The translations under genes were made by a program, and so were the position numbers. Below the pieces are notes generated by a model. That model saw nothing but the letters and a program-made list of their open reading frames with translations. It was not told the origin of the DNA and made no database searches. A stretch of 64,000 nt of DNA from contig JBBIQA010000004.1 in NCBI GenBank assembly GCA_037442565.1, positions 1 to 64,000 on the forward strand, written 5' to 3'. Shown here piece by piece: positions 51,462-60,127 of the stretch (position 1 is its first letter; the number at the start of each line of letters is the position of its first letter). Origin of the DNA: PALSA-911 sp037442565. GTDB taxonomy: Bacteria; Pseudomonadota; Alphaproteobacteria; Acetobacterales; Acetobacteraceae.

Positions 51462-54134
51462 ATGGCCAGCAGCAACGACATCCGCGCCACGTTCCTCGAC
51501 TATTTTGCCGGCAACGGCCACCAGGTGGTCGAAAGCTCGCCCCTGGTGCCGCGCAACGATCCCACGCTGATGTTCACCAATTCGGGCATGGTGCAGTTCA
51601 AGAACGTCTTCACCGGCCAGGAGAAGCGCCCTTATTCCCGCGCCACCACCGCGCAGAAATGCGTCCGCGCCGGCGGCAAGCACAACGACCTGGACAATGT
51701 CGGCTACACCGCCCGGCACCACACCTTCTTCGAGATGCTGGGCAATTTCAGCTTCGGCGACTACTTCAAGGAACAGGCGATCCTCCACGCCTGGACCCTG
51801 CTGACCCGGGACTTCTCGCTGCCCAAGGACAAGCTGCTGGTCACCGTCTACAGCGAGGACGACGACGCGGCCGCCCTCTGGAAGAAGATCGCCGGCCTGC
51901 CGGAGTCGAAAATAATCCGCATCCCCACCTCCGACAATTTCTGGCGGATGGGGGATACGGGTCCCTGCGGCCCGTGCTCGGAGATCTTCTACGACCACGG
52001 TCCCTCCATACCCGGCGGCCCGCCCGGCAGCCCGGACGAGGACGGCGACAGGTTCATCGAGATCTGGAACCTCGTGTTCATGCAGTTCGAGGAAGGCCCC
52101 CCCGGCACGCGCACGCCGCTGCCGCGCCCCTCGATCGACACCGGCATGGGCCTGGAGCGCTTCGCCGCCATCCTGCAGGGCAAGCACGACAACTACGACA
52201 CCGACACCCTGCGCGCCCTGGTGCTGGCAAGCGCCGACGCCACCGGCCAGGACCCGGACGGCCCCCACCGCACCAGCCATCGCGTGGTGGCCGACCACCT
52301 CCGCTCCTCCGCCTTCCTGATGGCGGACGGCGTGCTGCCATCCAATGAGGGCCGCGGCTATGTGCTGCGCCGCATCATGCGCCGTGCGATGCGCCACGCG
52401 CACATGATGGGCGCGCGCGATCCGGTGATGTACCGCCTGGTTCCCGCCCTGACCCGCCAGATGGGCGCCGCCTACCCCGAGCTGACGCGCGCCGAAAAGC
52501 TGATCGTCGAGACGCTGCATCTGGAGGAAACCCGCTTCAAGGCCATGCTGGAACGCGGCCTTGGCCTGCTCGCCGAGGAGACCGGCAAGCTCGGCGAGGG
52601 CCAGGCGCTGCCCGGAGACGTGGCGTTCCGGCTGTATGACACCTACGGCTTCCCTCTCGACCTGACGCAGGACGCCCTGCGCGAGCAGGGCAGGGAGGTG
52701 GACGGCATCGGCTTCGAGCAGGCGATGGCCGAGCAGCGCCGCCGCGCCCGCGCCGCCTGGTCCGGCTCGGGCGACGCCGCCACCGAGCGGGTATGGTTCG
52801 AGATCAAGGAGCAGGTCGGCCCGACAGAATTCCTCGGCTATTCCACCGAAACCGCCGAGGGCGAGATTCTGTCCGTTGTCGCCGCCGGCGCCGCGGTGAC
52901 CGAAGCCGGCCCGGGAACGGAAGTGGGCCCGGGAACGGAAGTGGCTATCGTGCTGAACCAAACGCCCTTCTACGGCGAAAGTGGCGGCCAGGTCGGCGAT
53001 ACCGGCGTGATCACCGGCGCCGACGGCCTGCGCATCCTCATCACCGACACGCAGAAAAAGCTCGGCGACCTGTTCGTCCATCTCGGCCGCGTCGAGGCCG
53101 GTGTTGCCCGCACCCGCGTCCCGGTCGTCGCCACGGTGGACCACGTCCGCCGCAGCGCCATCCGCGCCCACCACTCCGCCACCCACCTGCTGCACGAGGC
53201 AATGCGCCGCAAGCTCGGCGAGCACGTCATGCAGAAGGGCAGCCTGAACGCCCCGGATCGCCTGCGCTTCGACGTCAGCCAGCCTCGCCCCGTCACCCCT
53301 GACGAACTGGCCTGGATCGAGGCCGAGGTGAACGCCCGCATCCGTGAGAACTCCGAGGTCACCACGCGCCTGATGACCCCCGATGCCGCCGTCGCCGAGG
53401 GCGCGATGGCCCTGTTCGGCGAGAAATACGGCGACGAGGTCCGCGTCGTCGCCATGGGAGAAGGAGGGGGGGGCGCCGGCGAGGGCAACAGGCCGGCCTG
53501 GTCGATCGAGCTGTGCGGCGGCACCCATGTCCGCCGCACCGGCGACATCGGCCTGTTCAAGATCGTCTCCGAAGGCGCCGTCAGCGCCGGCGTGCGCCGG
53601 ATCGAGGCGGTCACCGGCGAAGCCGCCCTGTCCCTGATCGCCGAGGGCGAACGCCGCATGGCCGAAACCGCCGCCGCGCTGAAGGCCAGCCCGGCCGAGG
53701 TCGCCGAGCGCGTCGCCGCCCTGCTGGAGGACCGCCGCCGCCTGGAGCGGCAGGTGAACGAACTGCAGAAGAAACTGGCAACCGGCGGCACCGCCGCGGA
53801 GATCGAGACAGTCGCCGGGGTGAAGCTCGCTGCGCGCAACATGGGCGAAGTGCCCGCCCGTGACCTCAAGGGTCTCGCCGACGCCATCGGCAAGCAGATC
53901 GAAAGCGGCGTCGTCGCCCTGGTCTCCACGGCGGAAGGCAAGGCCAGCATCGTCGTCGGCGTCTCCGCCGACCTGACCGGCCGCTTCAACGCCGTGGAAC
54001 TGGTGCGCGTCGCCAGCGCCGCCGTCGGCGGCAAGGGCGGCGGCGGCCGGCCGGACCTGGCCCAGGCCGGCGGTCCGGATGGCCACCATGCCGAAGCGGC
54101 GCTGGCAGCGGTCCGGTCCGCCATGCAGGGCTAG
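51462..54134 (+). CDS. alaS: Alanine–tRNA ligase
   Basis: 890 residues. Class II core starts SSNDIRATFLDYFAGNGHQV with FTNSGMVQFKNVFTG; editing domain carries the zinc/ser-editing HxxxH in RAHHSATHLLHEA and LCGGTHVRRTGDIG; the C-terminal DHHA1 part follows (VGVSADLTGRFNA, GGKGGGGRPDLAQAGG). Charges tRNA-Ala and clears mischarged Ser/Gly. Two oddities: an 18-bp duplication giving PGTEVGPGTEV (52908-52943), and a Gly/Glu-rich insert (MGEGGGGAGEGN) just before CGGTH. In Rhodospirillales alaS commonly follows recA. Confidence 0.97.
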   Translation: MASSNDIRATFLDYFAGNGHQVVESSPLVPRNDPTLMFTNSGMVQFKNVFTGQEKRPYSRATTAQKCVRAGGKHNDLDNVGYTARHHTFFEMLGNFSFGDYFKEQAILHAWTLLTRDFSLPKDKLLVTVYSEDDDAAALWKKIAGLPESKIIRIPTSDNFWRMGDTGPCGPCSEIFYDHGPSIPGGPPGSPDEDGDRFIEIWNLVFMQFEEGPPGTRTPLPRPSIDTGMGLERFAAILQGKHDNYDTDTLRALVLASADATGQDPDGPHRTSHRVVADHLRSSAFLMADGVLPSNEGRGYVLRRIMRRAMRHAHMMGARDPVMYRLVPALTRQMGAAYPELTRAEKLIVETLHLEETRFKAMLERGLGLLAEETGKLGEGQALPGDVAFRLYDTYGFPLDLTQDALREQGREVDGIGFEQAMAEQRRRARAAWSGSGDAATERVWFEIKEQVGPTEFLGYSTETAEGEILSVVAAGAAVTEAGPGTEVGPGTEVAIVLNQTPFYGESGGQVGDTGVITGADGLRILITDTQKKLGDLFVHLGRVEAGVARTRVPVVATVDHVRRSAIRAHHSATHLLHEAMRRKLGEHVMQKGSLNAPDRLRFDVSQPRPVTPDELAWIEAEVNARIRENSEVTTRLMTPDAAVAEGAMALFGEKYGDEVRVVAMGEGGGGAGEGNRPAWSIELCGGTHVRRTGDIGLFKIVSEGAVSAGVRRIEAVTGEAALSLIAEGERRMAETAAALKASPAEVAERVAALLEDRRRLERQVNELQKKLATGGTAAEIETVAGVKLAARNMGEVPARDLKGLADAIGKQIESGVVALVSTAEGKASIVVGVSADLTGRFNAVELVRVASAAVGGKGGGGRPDLAQAGGPDGHHAEAALAAVRSAMQG

Positions 54135-54218
54135 TACCAATCGGACGGAAGTGCACAAGACCGGCCATGGCGGGCCAATCCTTCCGGGGGCTGGCTGCGG
54201 CTCGTCCGCCGGCGGGAG

Positions 54219-55031
54219 CTATCGGTCGTACATCACCTGAAGCACGACGAACCACGGGTAGCGGTCGTCCACCACGATCCCGTTCCGGTCGGCCAGCCGG
54301 CCCTTCTTCGTCACGGGCACATGCTTCATGGAAACCGCCGCCCCCACGTTGCCGCCGATCACGCTGAGCATTCCCGGCTTGCGGGAAACCACGATGTCGC
54401 AATGCCCGGGGAAGCGCGCCGGCAGGTCGTCGAAGCCGATGCCGGCGGACTCGTCGCGGCCGGTGCAGATCAGGTCGCCGAGCTTGGGCGCATAGTCCTC
54501 GGGCCGCTGTGCCACGATCGCCCAATCCTCGCCGTTCGGGCCGGCGCCGCCGGAATCCTCCAGCCGCGCGGCATTGATGTAGGTGGCGTGGTTGGGCGCG
54601 TAGGGGAACCGGTCCCCGGCGCCGGCGACGCGCATGAGGTAGGAGATGAAGGCGGCCGACCAGGCGAAGCGGTCGGATTCCTCGGCCGGGAATTCATCGC
54701 CGTTCTCGTCGGTCTTGCCGGTCCACAGGCTGGCGCGGCTGCCGGGCGGCTGGCTGACCCACCAATAGTCTCCGACGCGCTGCCAGAGGCCGTCCTGGCG
54801 CGACGGCATCTCATCGGCATCCAGCGGCAGGCGCGAGCCTGGCATTTCGTCATGGATCGGTGAGCCGAATCGCCGCCATTCGCGCAGCGCCGTCTGCACC
54901 GCCCGCTCGCGCGAGAAGCCTTCGCCGGTATCCTCGGCCGGACGGGATTCGCGTCCCACCTGTGCCGGCCGCGGCGCGGCGCAGCCGGCCAGCACGGCCA
55001 GCAGCAGCAGGATCGGGAAATGCCGGCGCAT
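54219..55031 (-). CDS. DUF2272 lipoprotein
   Basis: 270 residues. Lipoprotein signal with lipobox LAGC (ILLLLAVLAGCAAP), Cys about residue 17. The DUF2272 domain contains FAWSAAFISYLMRVAGAGDR, FPYAPNHATYINAA, GDLICTGR, PGHCDIVV and VIGGNVGAAVSMKHV, a pattern reminiscent of NlpC/CHAP-type papain-like hydrolases (Cys/His candidates in these blocks). Function is not established. Last gene of the leftward DUF983–UPF0262–mtnA run, 25 bases after mtnA. Confidence 0.85.
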   Translation of the reverse strand: MRRHFPILLLLAVLAGCAAPRPAQVGRESRPAEDTGEGFSRERAVQTALREWRRFGSPIHDEMPGSRLPLDADEMPSRQDGLWQRVGDYWWVSQPPGSRASLWTGKTDENGDEFPAEESDRFAWSAAFISYLMRVAGAGDRFPYAPNHATYINAARLEDSGGAGPNGEDWAIVAQRPEDYAPKLGDLICTGRDESAGIGFDDLPARFPGHCDIVVSRKPGMLSVIGGNVGAAVSMKHVPVTKKGRLADRNGIVVDDRYPWFVVLQVMYDR

Positions 55032-55056
55032 CGCGACCTGCCCGGTACCGGCCGCG

Positions 55057-56151
55057 TCAGGCCTGTTCGGGGTAGAGGCCGCGCAGGCCGGCCTCGCTCG
55101 CCGCGCAGACGCCGCGTTCGGTGATCAGGCCGCTCACCAGCCGCGCCGGTGTCACGTCGAAGGCCGGGTTGGCGGCCGGGCTGCCGCCGGCGGCGACGCG
55201 CACCGTCACGATCTCCCCGGCGGAAGTGCGCCCGGTGATATCGGTCACTTCGGCACCGGAGCGTTCCTCGATCGGTATTTCGGAAATGCCGTCCGCGACG
55301 CCCCAGTCGATGGTCGAGGACGGCAGCGCCACATGGAACGGCACGCCGTTGTCGCGCGCCGCCAGGGCCTTCAGGTAGGTGCCGATCTTGTTGGCGGCAT
55401 CGCCGGTGCGTGTCACGCGATCGGCGCCGACGATGCACAGATCGACCTCGCCATGCTGCATCAGATGGCCGCCCGCGTTGTCCGCGATCACGGTGTGGGC
55501 AACGCCGTGGCTGCCCAGTTCCCACGCGGTCAGCGCCGCGCCCTGGTTGCGCGGACGGGTTTCGTCCACCCAGACATGCACGTCGATCCCGGCATCGTGC
55601 GCGGCGTAGATCGGCGCCAGCGCGGTGCCCCAGTCCACCGTCGCCAGCCACCCGGCGTTGCAGTGGGTCAATACGTTCACCCGCTTGCCGGGCTTCGCCG
55701 CCGCGGCCTGTTCGATCAGCGCGCGTCCGTGCCGGCCGATGGCGGCGCATTGCGCCACGTCCTCGTCGCAGATCGCCGACGCCTCGGCATAGGCGGCGGC
55801 GACACGCTCCGCCGCCGGGGTATTGCGCAGCCGGGTCAGCATCCGTTCCAGAGCCCAGCGCAGATTGACCGCCGTCGGGCGCGTCGCATTCAGCATCGCC
55901 GCGTCGCGCTCCATCGCGTCGGTGGACGCATCCGCGCGCAGCGCCAGGCACAGCCCATAGGCGGCGACCGCGCCGATCAGCGGCGCGCCGCGCACCTGCA
56001 TCGTGGTGATGGCCCGCGCGGTCTGCGCCACATCGGTCAGGCGCAGGATGTCCAGCGACCAGGGCAATCGGGTCTGGTCGAAGATATGCACCGACCAGCC
56101 ATCCCGCGGGTTCACCCAAACGCTGCGGTAGGGTGTGCCGTTCACTTTCAT
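55057..56151 (-). CDS. mtnA: S-methyl-5-thioribose-1-phosphate isomerase
   Basis: 364 residues. VRGAPLIGAVAAYGLCLAL, VLTHCNAGWLATVDWGTAL (catalytic Cys), VWVDETRPRNQGAALTAWEL and CIVGADRVTRTGDAANKIGT (catalytic Asp) are all diagnostic. Converts MTR-1-P to MTRu-1-P in the methionine salvage pathway. Other salvage genes are not in the window. It starts 9 bases after UPF0262. Confidence 0.95.
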   Translation of the reverse strand: MKVNGTPYRSVWVNPRDGWSVHIFDQTRLPWSLDILRLTDVAQTARAITTMQVRGAPLIGAVAAYGLCLALRADASTDAMERDAAMLNATRPTAVNLRWALERMLTRLRNTPAAERVAAAYAEASAICDEDVAQCAAIGRHGRALIEQAAAAKPGKRVNVLTHCNAGWLATVDWGTALAPIYAAHDAGIDVHVWVDETRPRNQGAALTAWELGSHGVAHTVIADNAGGHLMQHGEVDLCIVGADRVTRTGDAANKIGTYLKALAARDNGVPFHVALPSSTIDWGVADGISEIPIEERSGAEVTDITGRTSAGEIVTVRVAAGGSPAANPAFDVTPARLVSGLITERGVCAASEAGLRGLYPEQA

Positions 56152-56160
56152 GCAGATGCC

Positions 56161-56751
56161 CTAAATGCGCTGGTGCAGCACGCAGACGAGCGTGAACAGC
56201 CGCCGCGCGGTCTCGAAATCGATGGCGATCTTGCCGTCCAGCCGCTGCTTCATCAGCGCCGCGCCTTCGTTGTGCAGGCCGCGCCGGCCCATGTCGATCG
56301 CCTGGATACGCGCCTCGCGGCCTTCCTCGACCGCCTTGATGTGGCTGTCCACCAGCATCTGGTAGTCCTTGATCAGGCCGCGGAACGGGCTGAGCGACAG
56401 CAGATGCAGCACCAGCACACAGCCGTCCTCGGAACGGATGTCGAACGCCAGGCGGCCTTCCTGAACCGACAGGTGCAGCACGAAGGGGCCGGGCAGGGGC
56501 TGATGGGCCGCATCCGCGCCGGACTTGACCTGGGCGGACTTCACCGGCGCGGGCACGAAGTGGTTCTGCACGGTCAGGTCGGCCACCGCCTGGGCGCGGT
56601 CGGCCTCCAGGATTGGCGACAAGCGGGTCAGCGCCTCCCCGGCCAGCACGACGCGCGACAGGCGCGAATGATCGGACGCGGGTTCATCGGCCTCGGCCGC
56701 TGGGCTGAGGGACGGCAGCCGGGATTTCGCTGTCATGCCTCCTGCGGTCAT
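56161..56751 (-). CDS. UPF0262 family protein
   Basis: 196 residues from ATG 56751, which overlaps the DUF983 stop (ATGA). Conserved blocks: FVLHLSVQEGRLAFDIRSED, LSLSPFRGLIKDYQMLVDSH, IQAIDMGRRGLHNEGAALM and DFETARRLFTLVCVLHQRI. The N-terminal extension of about 25 residues is variable. Function unknown; widespread in alphaproteobacteria. Confidence 0.92.
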   Translation of the reverse strand: MTAGGMTAKSRLPSLSPAAEADEPASDHSRLSRVVLAGEALTRLSPILEADRAQAVADLTVQNHFVPAPVKSAQVKSGADAAHQPLPGPFVLHLSVQEGRLAFDIRSEDGCVLVLHLLSLSPFRGLIKDYQMLVDSHIKAVEEGREARIQAIDMGRRGLHNEGAALMKQRLDGKIAIDFETARRLFTLVCVLHQRI

Positions 56752-57194
56752 GCCTGTTCCGGCTCCTTGACCAGGCCGAGCTTCAGCATCAGCCCGACCG
56801 TGCCGCCCTTGATCGGGCGGATCAGCCCGAGCGTGAGGATCAGGGTCATCGGCACGAAGATGGCCGTGGTGACCCACATCTCCGGCGATTGCGAACGTTC
56901 CAGCCACAGCATCAGCGGCACGACGATGTGCCCGACGATCAGGATGGTGATGTAGGGCGGCAGATCGTCCGACCGGGCGAGGCCGAGCGGCGCGGCACAG
57001 GAAGAACATTCCGTCACCACCCGCAGCCAGCCGTTGAACAGATGGCCGTTGCCGCAGTTCGGGCAGCGCCCGCGCAGGCCGCGGCCGATCGCGGTGCGCA
57101 GGGTCAGTTCCGGCGCGGCCAAAGCGGCGGCGGCCAGTCCGGGGGCGGCGTTAGACGCAGACGGAACGGGAGGCTGCCAGCGTGTCAGGGCCAT
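56748..57194 (-). CDS. DUF983 membrane protein
   Basis: 148 residues from ATG 57194. Zinc ribbon RGLRGRCPNCGNGHLFNGWL then ECSSCAAPLGLARSDDLP, followed by two membrane helices (YITILIVGHIVVPLMLWLER and WVTTAIFVPMTLILTLGLI). Diagnostic for DUF983, often found near cytochrome oxidase genes, function unknown. First gene of the DUF983–UPF0262–mtnA–DUF2272 unit. Confidence 0.9.
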   Translation of the reverse strand: MALTRWQPPVPSASNAAPGLAAAALAAPELTLRTAIGRGLRGRCPNCGNGHLFNGWLRVVTECSSCAAPLGLARSDDLPPYITILIVGHIVVPLMLWLERSQSPEMWVTTAIFVPMTLILTLGLIRPIKGGTVGLMLKLGLVKEPEQA

Positions 57195-57335
57195 CACATG
57201 GATCCTATGGCGGGTCCTCTGGCAGGCGCCAAGCGGAACACCGGAGAAATTGTGCAGCACAGCATAAGCCACTCCGATGGCTTCCGCCATCGCGATTGCT
57301 TGATCCTGCCCTGCTTGCAGGTCAGGATTTGCCGC

Positions 57336-58007
57336 ATGACCCGCATCTTGATCCTCAATCCAAATTGTTCAACCGCCTGCACGGCCGGCATCGACGCCGC
57401 GATCGCGCCATTTCGCCATCCCGGCGGACCATCGCTGGATGTGGTCACGCTCCAGGAGGGCCCGCCGGCGATCTATAGCTGGCGCGACTGGCACGCCGTG
57501 GTGGAGCCGCTCTGCCGGCGGATCGAGGCGGAGGCGGCGGATGTCTTCGTCATCGCCTGCGCGTCCGATCCTGGGATCGAGGCGGCGAGAACCGCCACGG
57601 ACCGCCCGGTGCTGGGCGTGTTCCGCTCGGCGGTGGCGGCGGCGGTCGCGCGGGCCGAGCGCTTCGGCGTGATCGCCATCGTGGAGGCCTCCAAGGCACG
57701 GCACCGGACCGCGCTGCGGGCGATGGGGCTGGAGGGGCGCCTCGCGGCCGAGATCGCGCTGAACGTGTCGATGGAAACCCTGCTGGATGGCGTGGCCGCC
57801 CGATCCCGCCTGATCGAGGCCGCGCGTGGGTGCGTGCAGGCCGGCGCGGAAATCGTCGTACTGGGCTGTACCGGCATGGCGCATCACCGCGCGGCGATCG
57901 AGGCGGCATGCGGCGCGCCGGTGATCGAGCCGTGTCAGGCCGCCGCCGCGCTCGCCGTGGGGCATGTGCTGGCGGGCGCATCCATGGTTGCAGCGGTGCA
58001 GGTGTAG
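57336..58007 (+). CDS. Asp/Glu/hydantoin racemase family protein
   Basis: 223 residues from ATG 57336. TRILILNPNCSTACTAGIDA is the family start; the two catalytic cysteines are in VIACASDPGIEA and VVLGCTGMAHH. Interconverts D and L forms of hydantoins or of aspartate/glutamate. It lies 1.1 kb from an N-carbamoyl-amino-acid hydrolase gene on the other strand, hinting at hydantoin or carbamoyl-amino-acid use, although no hydantoinase is present. Confidence 0.88.
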   Translation: MTRILILNPNCSTACTAGIDAAIAPFRHPGGPSLDVVTLQEGPPAIYSWRDWHAVVEPLCRRIEAEAADVFVIACASDPGIEAARTATDRPVLGVFRSAVAAAVARAERFGVIAIVEASKARHRTALRAMGLEGRLAAEIALNVSMETLLDGVAARSRLIEAARGCVQAGAEIVVLGCTGMAHHRAAIEAACGAPVIEPCQAAAALAVGHVLAGASMVAAVQV

Positions 58008-58042
58008 GTCCGCAGCTCACCCCCGTCGCAAGGGTCCTCTCG

Positions 58043-58777
58043 ATGTGGTTGGCGATACTGGATGGGCTCGGCTGCTTCGTCTTCGCCCTCAGTGGCGGTT
58101 TGCTGGGCGTGCAGCGGCGGTTCGATCTGTTCGGCGTGTTGCTGCTGTCTTTCGTGGCGGCGGTGACCGGCGGCATCACGCGCGACCTGCTGATCGGCGC
58201 CGTTCCGCCCGCCGCGATTGCCAGCTGGCACAATCTGGCAATCGCGGCGGCCGGCGGCTTGCTGACGTTCTATGTGTATCCCGTTGTTCATTCGCGCCGG
58301 CGTGACGTGCTGCTGCTCGACGCGGTCGGTCTCGCGCTGTTCGCGGTCACCGGCACGCAGAAGGCGCTGCAATACGGCATCGATCCGGTGATGGCCGCCG
58401 TGCTCGGAATGGTGTCGGGGATCGGCGGCGGGATCGCCCGCGATATCCTGGCCGGGGAGATCCCCTCCATCCTGCGCGCCGATATCTACGCCGTGGCCGC
58501 GCTGGCGGCCGGCGCGTCCGTCGCCGCCGGCCAGGTCCTGGGCACACAACCGCTCTATTCGATGTCGCTGGGCGCTTCGGCCTGCCTGTTCCTGCGCCTG
58601 ATGGCGATCTTTCGGGGCTGGCGGTTTCCCGTCGCTACCTGGCGTGACGACGGGCCGCCAAGAAACGGNNNNNNNNNNNNNNNNNNNNNNNNNNNNNNNN
58701 NNNNNNNNNNNNNNNNNNNNNNNNNNNNNNNNNNNNNNNNNNNNNNNNNNNNNNNNNNNNNNNNNNNNGATGCCTGA
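58043..58777 (+). CDS. TRIC/UPF0126-type membrane channel protein, C-terminus in an assembly gap
   Basis: 208 residues before the gap from ATG 58043; the usual length is about 205-215. Two repeats of three helices each with glycine signatures: ALSGGLLGVQRRFDLFGVLL, VTGGITRDLLIGAVPP, then ALFAVTGTQKALQYGIDPVM and GGGIARDILAGEIPSILRAD. Bacterial TRIC homologues are trimeric cation channels. The 100 N followed by a stop at 58775-58777 means the last residues are unknown. Confidence 0.88.
   Translation: MWLAILDGLGCFVFALSGGLLGVQRRFDLFGVLLLSFVAAVTGGITRDLLIGAVPPAAIASWHNLAIAAAGGLLTFYVYPVVHSRRRDVLLLDAVGLALFAVTGTQKALQYGIDPVMAAVLGMVSGIGGGIARDILAGEIPSILRADIYAVAALAAGASVAAGQVLGTQPLYSMSLGASACLFLRLMAIFRGWRFPVATWRDDGPPRNXXXXXXXXXXXXXXXXXXXXXXXXXXXXXXXXXXDA
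58669..58768. other. Assembly gap (100 N) next to a 14-bp tandem repeat
   Basis: Exactly 100 N. The first 28 bases after it are two copies of GATGCCTGAACGGC (58769-58782, 58783-58796), so the gap may sit in a longer unresolved repeat array. Confidence 0.95.
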
Positions 58778-58798
58778 ACGGCGATGCCTGAACGGCGG

Positions 58799-58966
58799 CT
58801 AGACCTTTAGGTCCAACACGCCCGAACCGTTGCCGGATGTGGAGCGGGTCGCGCCGCTGCTGTCGTTGTCGCCGTCCTGATCCGGCGCCTTGGCCGCAGG
58901 CGGAGGCGGCGGCGCCTGCAGCGCGCGGTGCGGCGCGCCGGTGGATACGGAAGAGATCGAGTTCAT
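58799..58966 (-). CDS. Small 55-residue secreted/disordered-type protein
   Basis: 55 residues from ATG 58966, with AGGAG at ideal distance. Ser/Thr-rich start (MNSISSVSTGAP), a Pro run (QAPPPPPAAKAPDQ), an acidic DGDNDSSG and a C-terminal GNGSGVLDLKV. Small proteins of this pattern (Pro stretch, DGDxD, G-x-x-hydrophobic-D-hydrophobic end) recur as unannotated genes in Proteobacteria. No function known. No signal peptide. Confidence 0.7.
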   Translation of the reverse strand: MNSISSVSTGAPHRALQAPPPPPAAKAPDQDGDNDSSGATRSTSGNGSGVLDLKV

Positions 58967-59083
58967 GGTTGTCTCCTGCGGGGGATCGTTGCGGCATTTT
59001 GCCGCAGCCTGGCCTTGGCAGGATCTGCCATGGCGTCGGATGCAGACTGCCGGGGAAAGGTTAGCCGCAGGCTAATGCCGAGA

Positions 59084-60079
59084 TTATTTATCGGCGTTTG
59101 GCGACCAAACCGGCGGCTCCACCGCCCCAACCTGCTCGGTGATGCGCCGGTACGCCTCCGGCCGCCGGTGCTGTTCGAAGGCGAAGATCGTCTTCCGGCC
59201 CAGCTCGCACTGGGCCAGGTTGCAGTCCGCCGTGATCAGCTCGTCGTCCCAGGTGGTTGCCTGCGCGACGATCTCGCCCTGCGGGTTGACGATGATCGAA
59301 TGGCCGAACAGCTCGCAACCATCCTCGGTGCCGGCCTTGGCGGTCGCCACCGCGAAGGTGGCGTTCTGGTAGGCGCCGGCCTGGATCGACAGATGCGAGT
59401 GGAACACCCGCAGATGATGCGCCTCGAAGCCGCCGGCCTCCTGGTTGATGCTTGGGGTGTTGTAGCCGAGCATCACCAGCTCCACGCCCTGCAGGCCCAG
59501 CACGCGCCAGGATTCCGGCCAGCGGCGGTCATTGCAGATCATCATGCCCATGTTGATGCCGGAAAGCTGGCCCATCGGCGCACGGATGACGGGAAAGCCG
59601 AGATTTCCGACCTCGAAATAGCGCTTTTCCAGATGCTGCACCTTGCGCCGCGGTTCGTATTCGGCGTGGCCGGGCAGATGCACTTTCCGGTACTTCAGCA
59701 GAATATCGCCCTGCGGTCCGACCAGGATCGAGGTGTTGAAGCGCCGCTTGCGGACGATGCCGGCTTCGTCCGCCTCGTGCGCGATCTCGCCGTAGCCGAG
59801 GTGAAAGCCGATGCCGTAGCGCTTCGCGGCGGCGAACAGCGGCGCGGTTTCGTTCGACGGCATGGTGGTTTCGAACCAACGATCCGCCTCGGCGATGTCC
59901 TCATGGTAGTGGCGCGGGAAGAACGTCGTCAGCGCCAGTTCGGGAAACACCACCAGTTCCACGCCGCGCCTGTGCGCCCGCTCGATCAGCCGGACCATGC
60001 GCTCGACGGCGACCGAGCGGGGTTCGGCCTGCTGGATCGGGCCAAGCTGCGCGGCGGCGACGGTGAGGATGCGGGACAT
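59084..60079 (-). CDS. N-carbamoyl-D-amino-acid hydrolase-like (nitrilase superfamily)
   Basis: 331 residues. The Glu-Lys-Cys triad is seen as VVFPELALTTFFPR (Glu), LLKYRKVHLPGHAEY (Lys) and GMMICNDRRWPESWR (Cys). Length and the WPESWRVLGLQGVELVMLGY block fit N-carbamoyl-D-amino-acid amidohydrolases, which release the amino acid, CO2 and ammonia. It follows the MFS gene by 48 bases on the same strand and likely acts on what that transporter imports. Confidence 0.88.
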   Translation of the reverse strand: MSRILTVAAAQLGPIQQAEPRSVAVERMVRLIERAHRRGVELVVFPELALTTFFPRHYHEDIAEADRWFETTMPSNETAPLFAAAKRYGIGFHLGYGEIAHEADEAGIVRKRRFNTSILVGPQGDILLKYRKVHLPGHAEYEPRRKVQHLEKRYFEVGNLGFPVIRAPMGQLSGINMGMMICNDRRWPESWRVLGLQGVELVMLGYNTPSINQEAGGFEAHHLRVFHSHLSIQAGAYQNATFAVATAKAGTEDGCELFGHSIIVNPQGEIVAQATTWDDELITADCNLAQCELGRKTIFAFEQHRRPEAYRRITEQVGAVEPPVWSPNADK

Positions 60080-60127
60080 GGCGTCATCTCCTTCAGGGAA
60101 ATCCGCGCCGCACGGGGCGGCGCAAGG

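Noticed and set aside
51400..54160. 917-codon minus-strand open frame over alaS
   Set aside because: Antisense shadow of alaS, which has all class II and zinc motifs.
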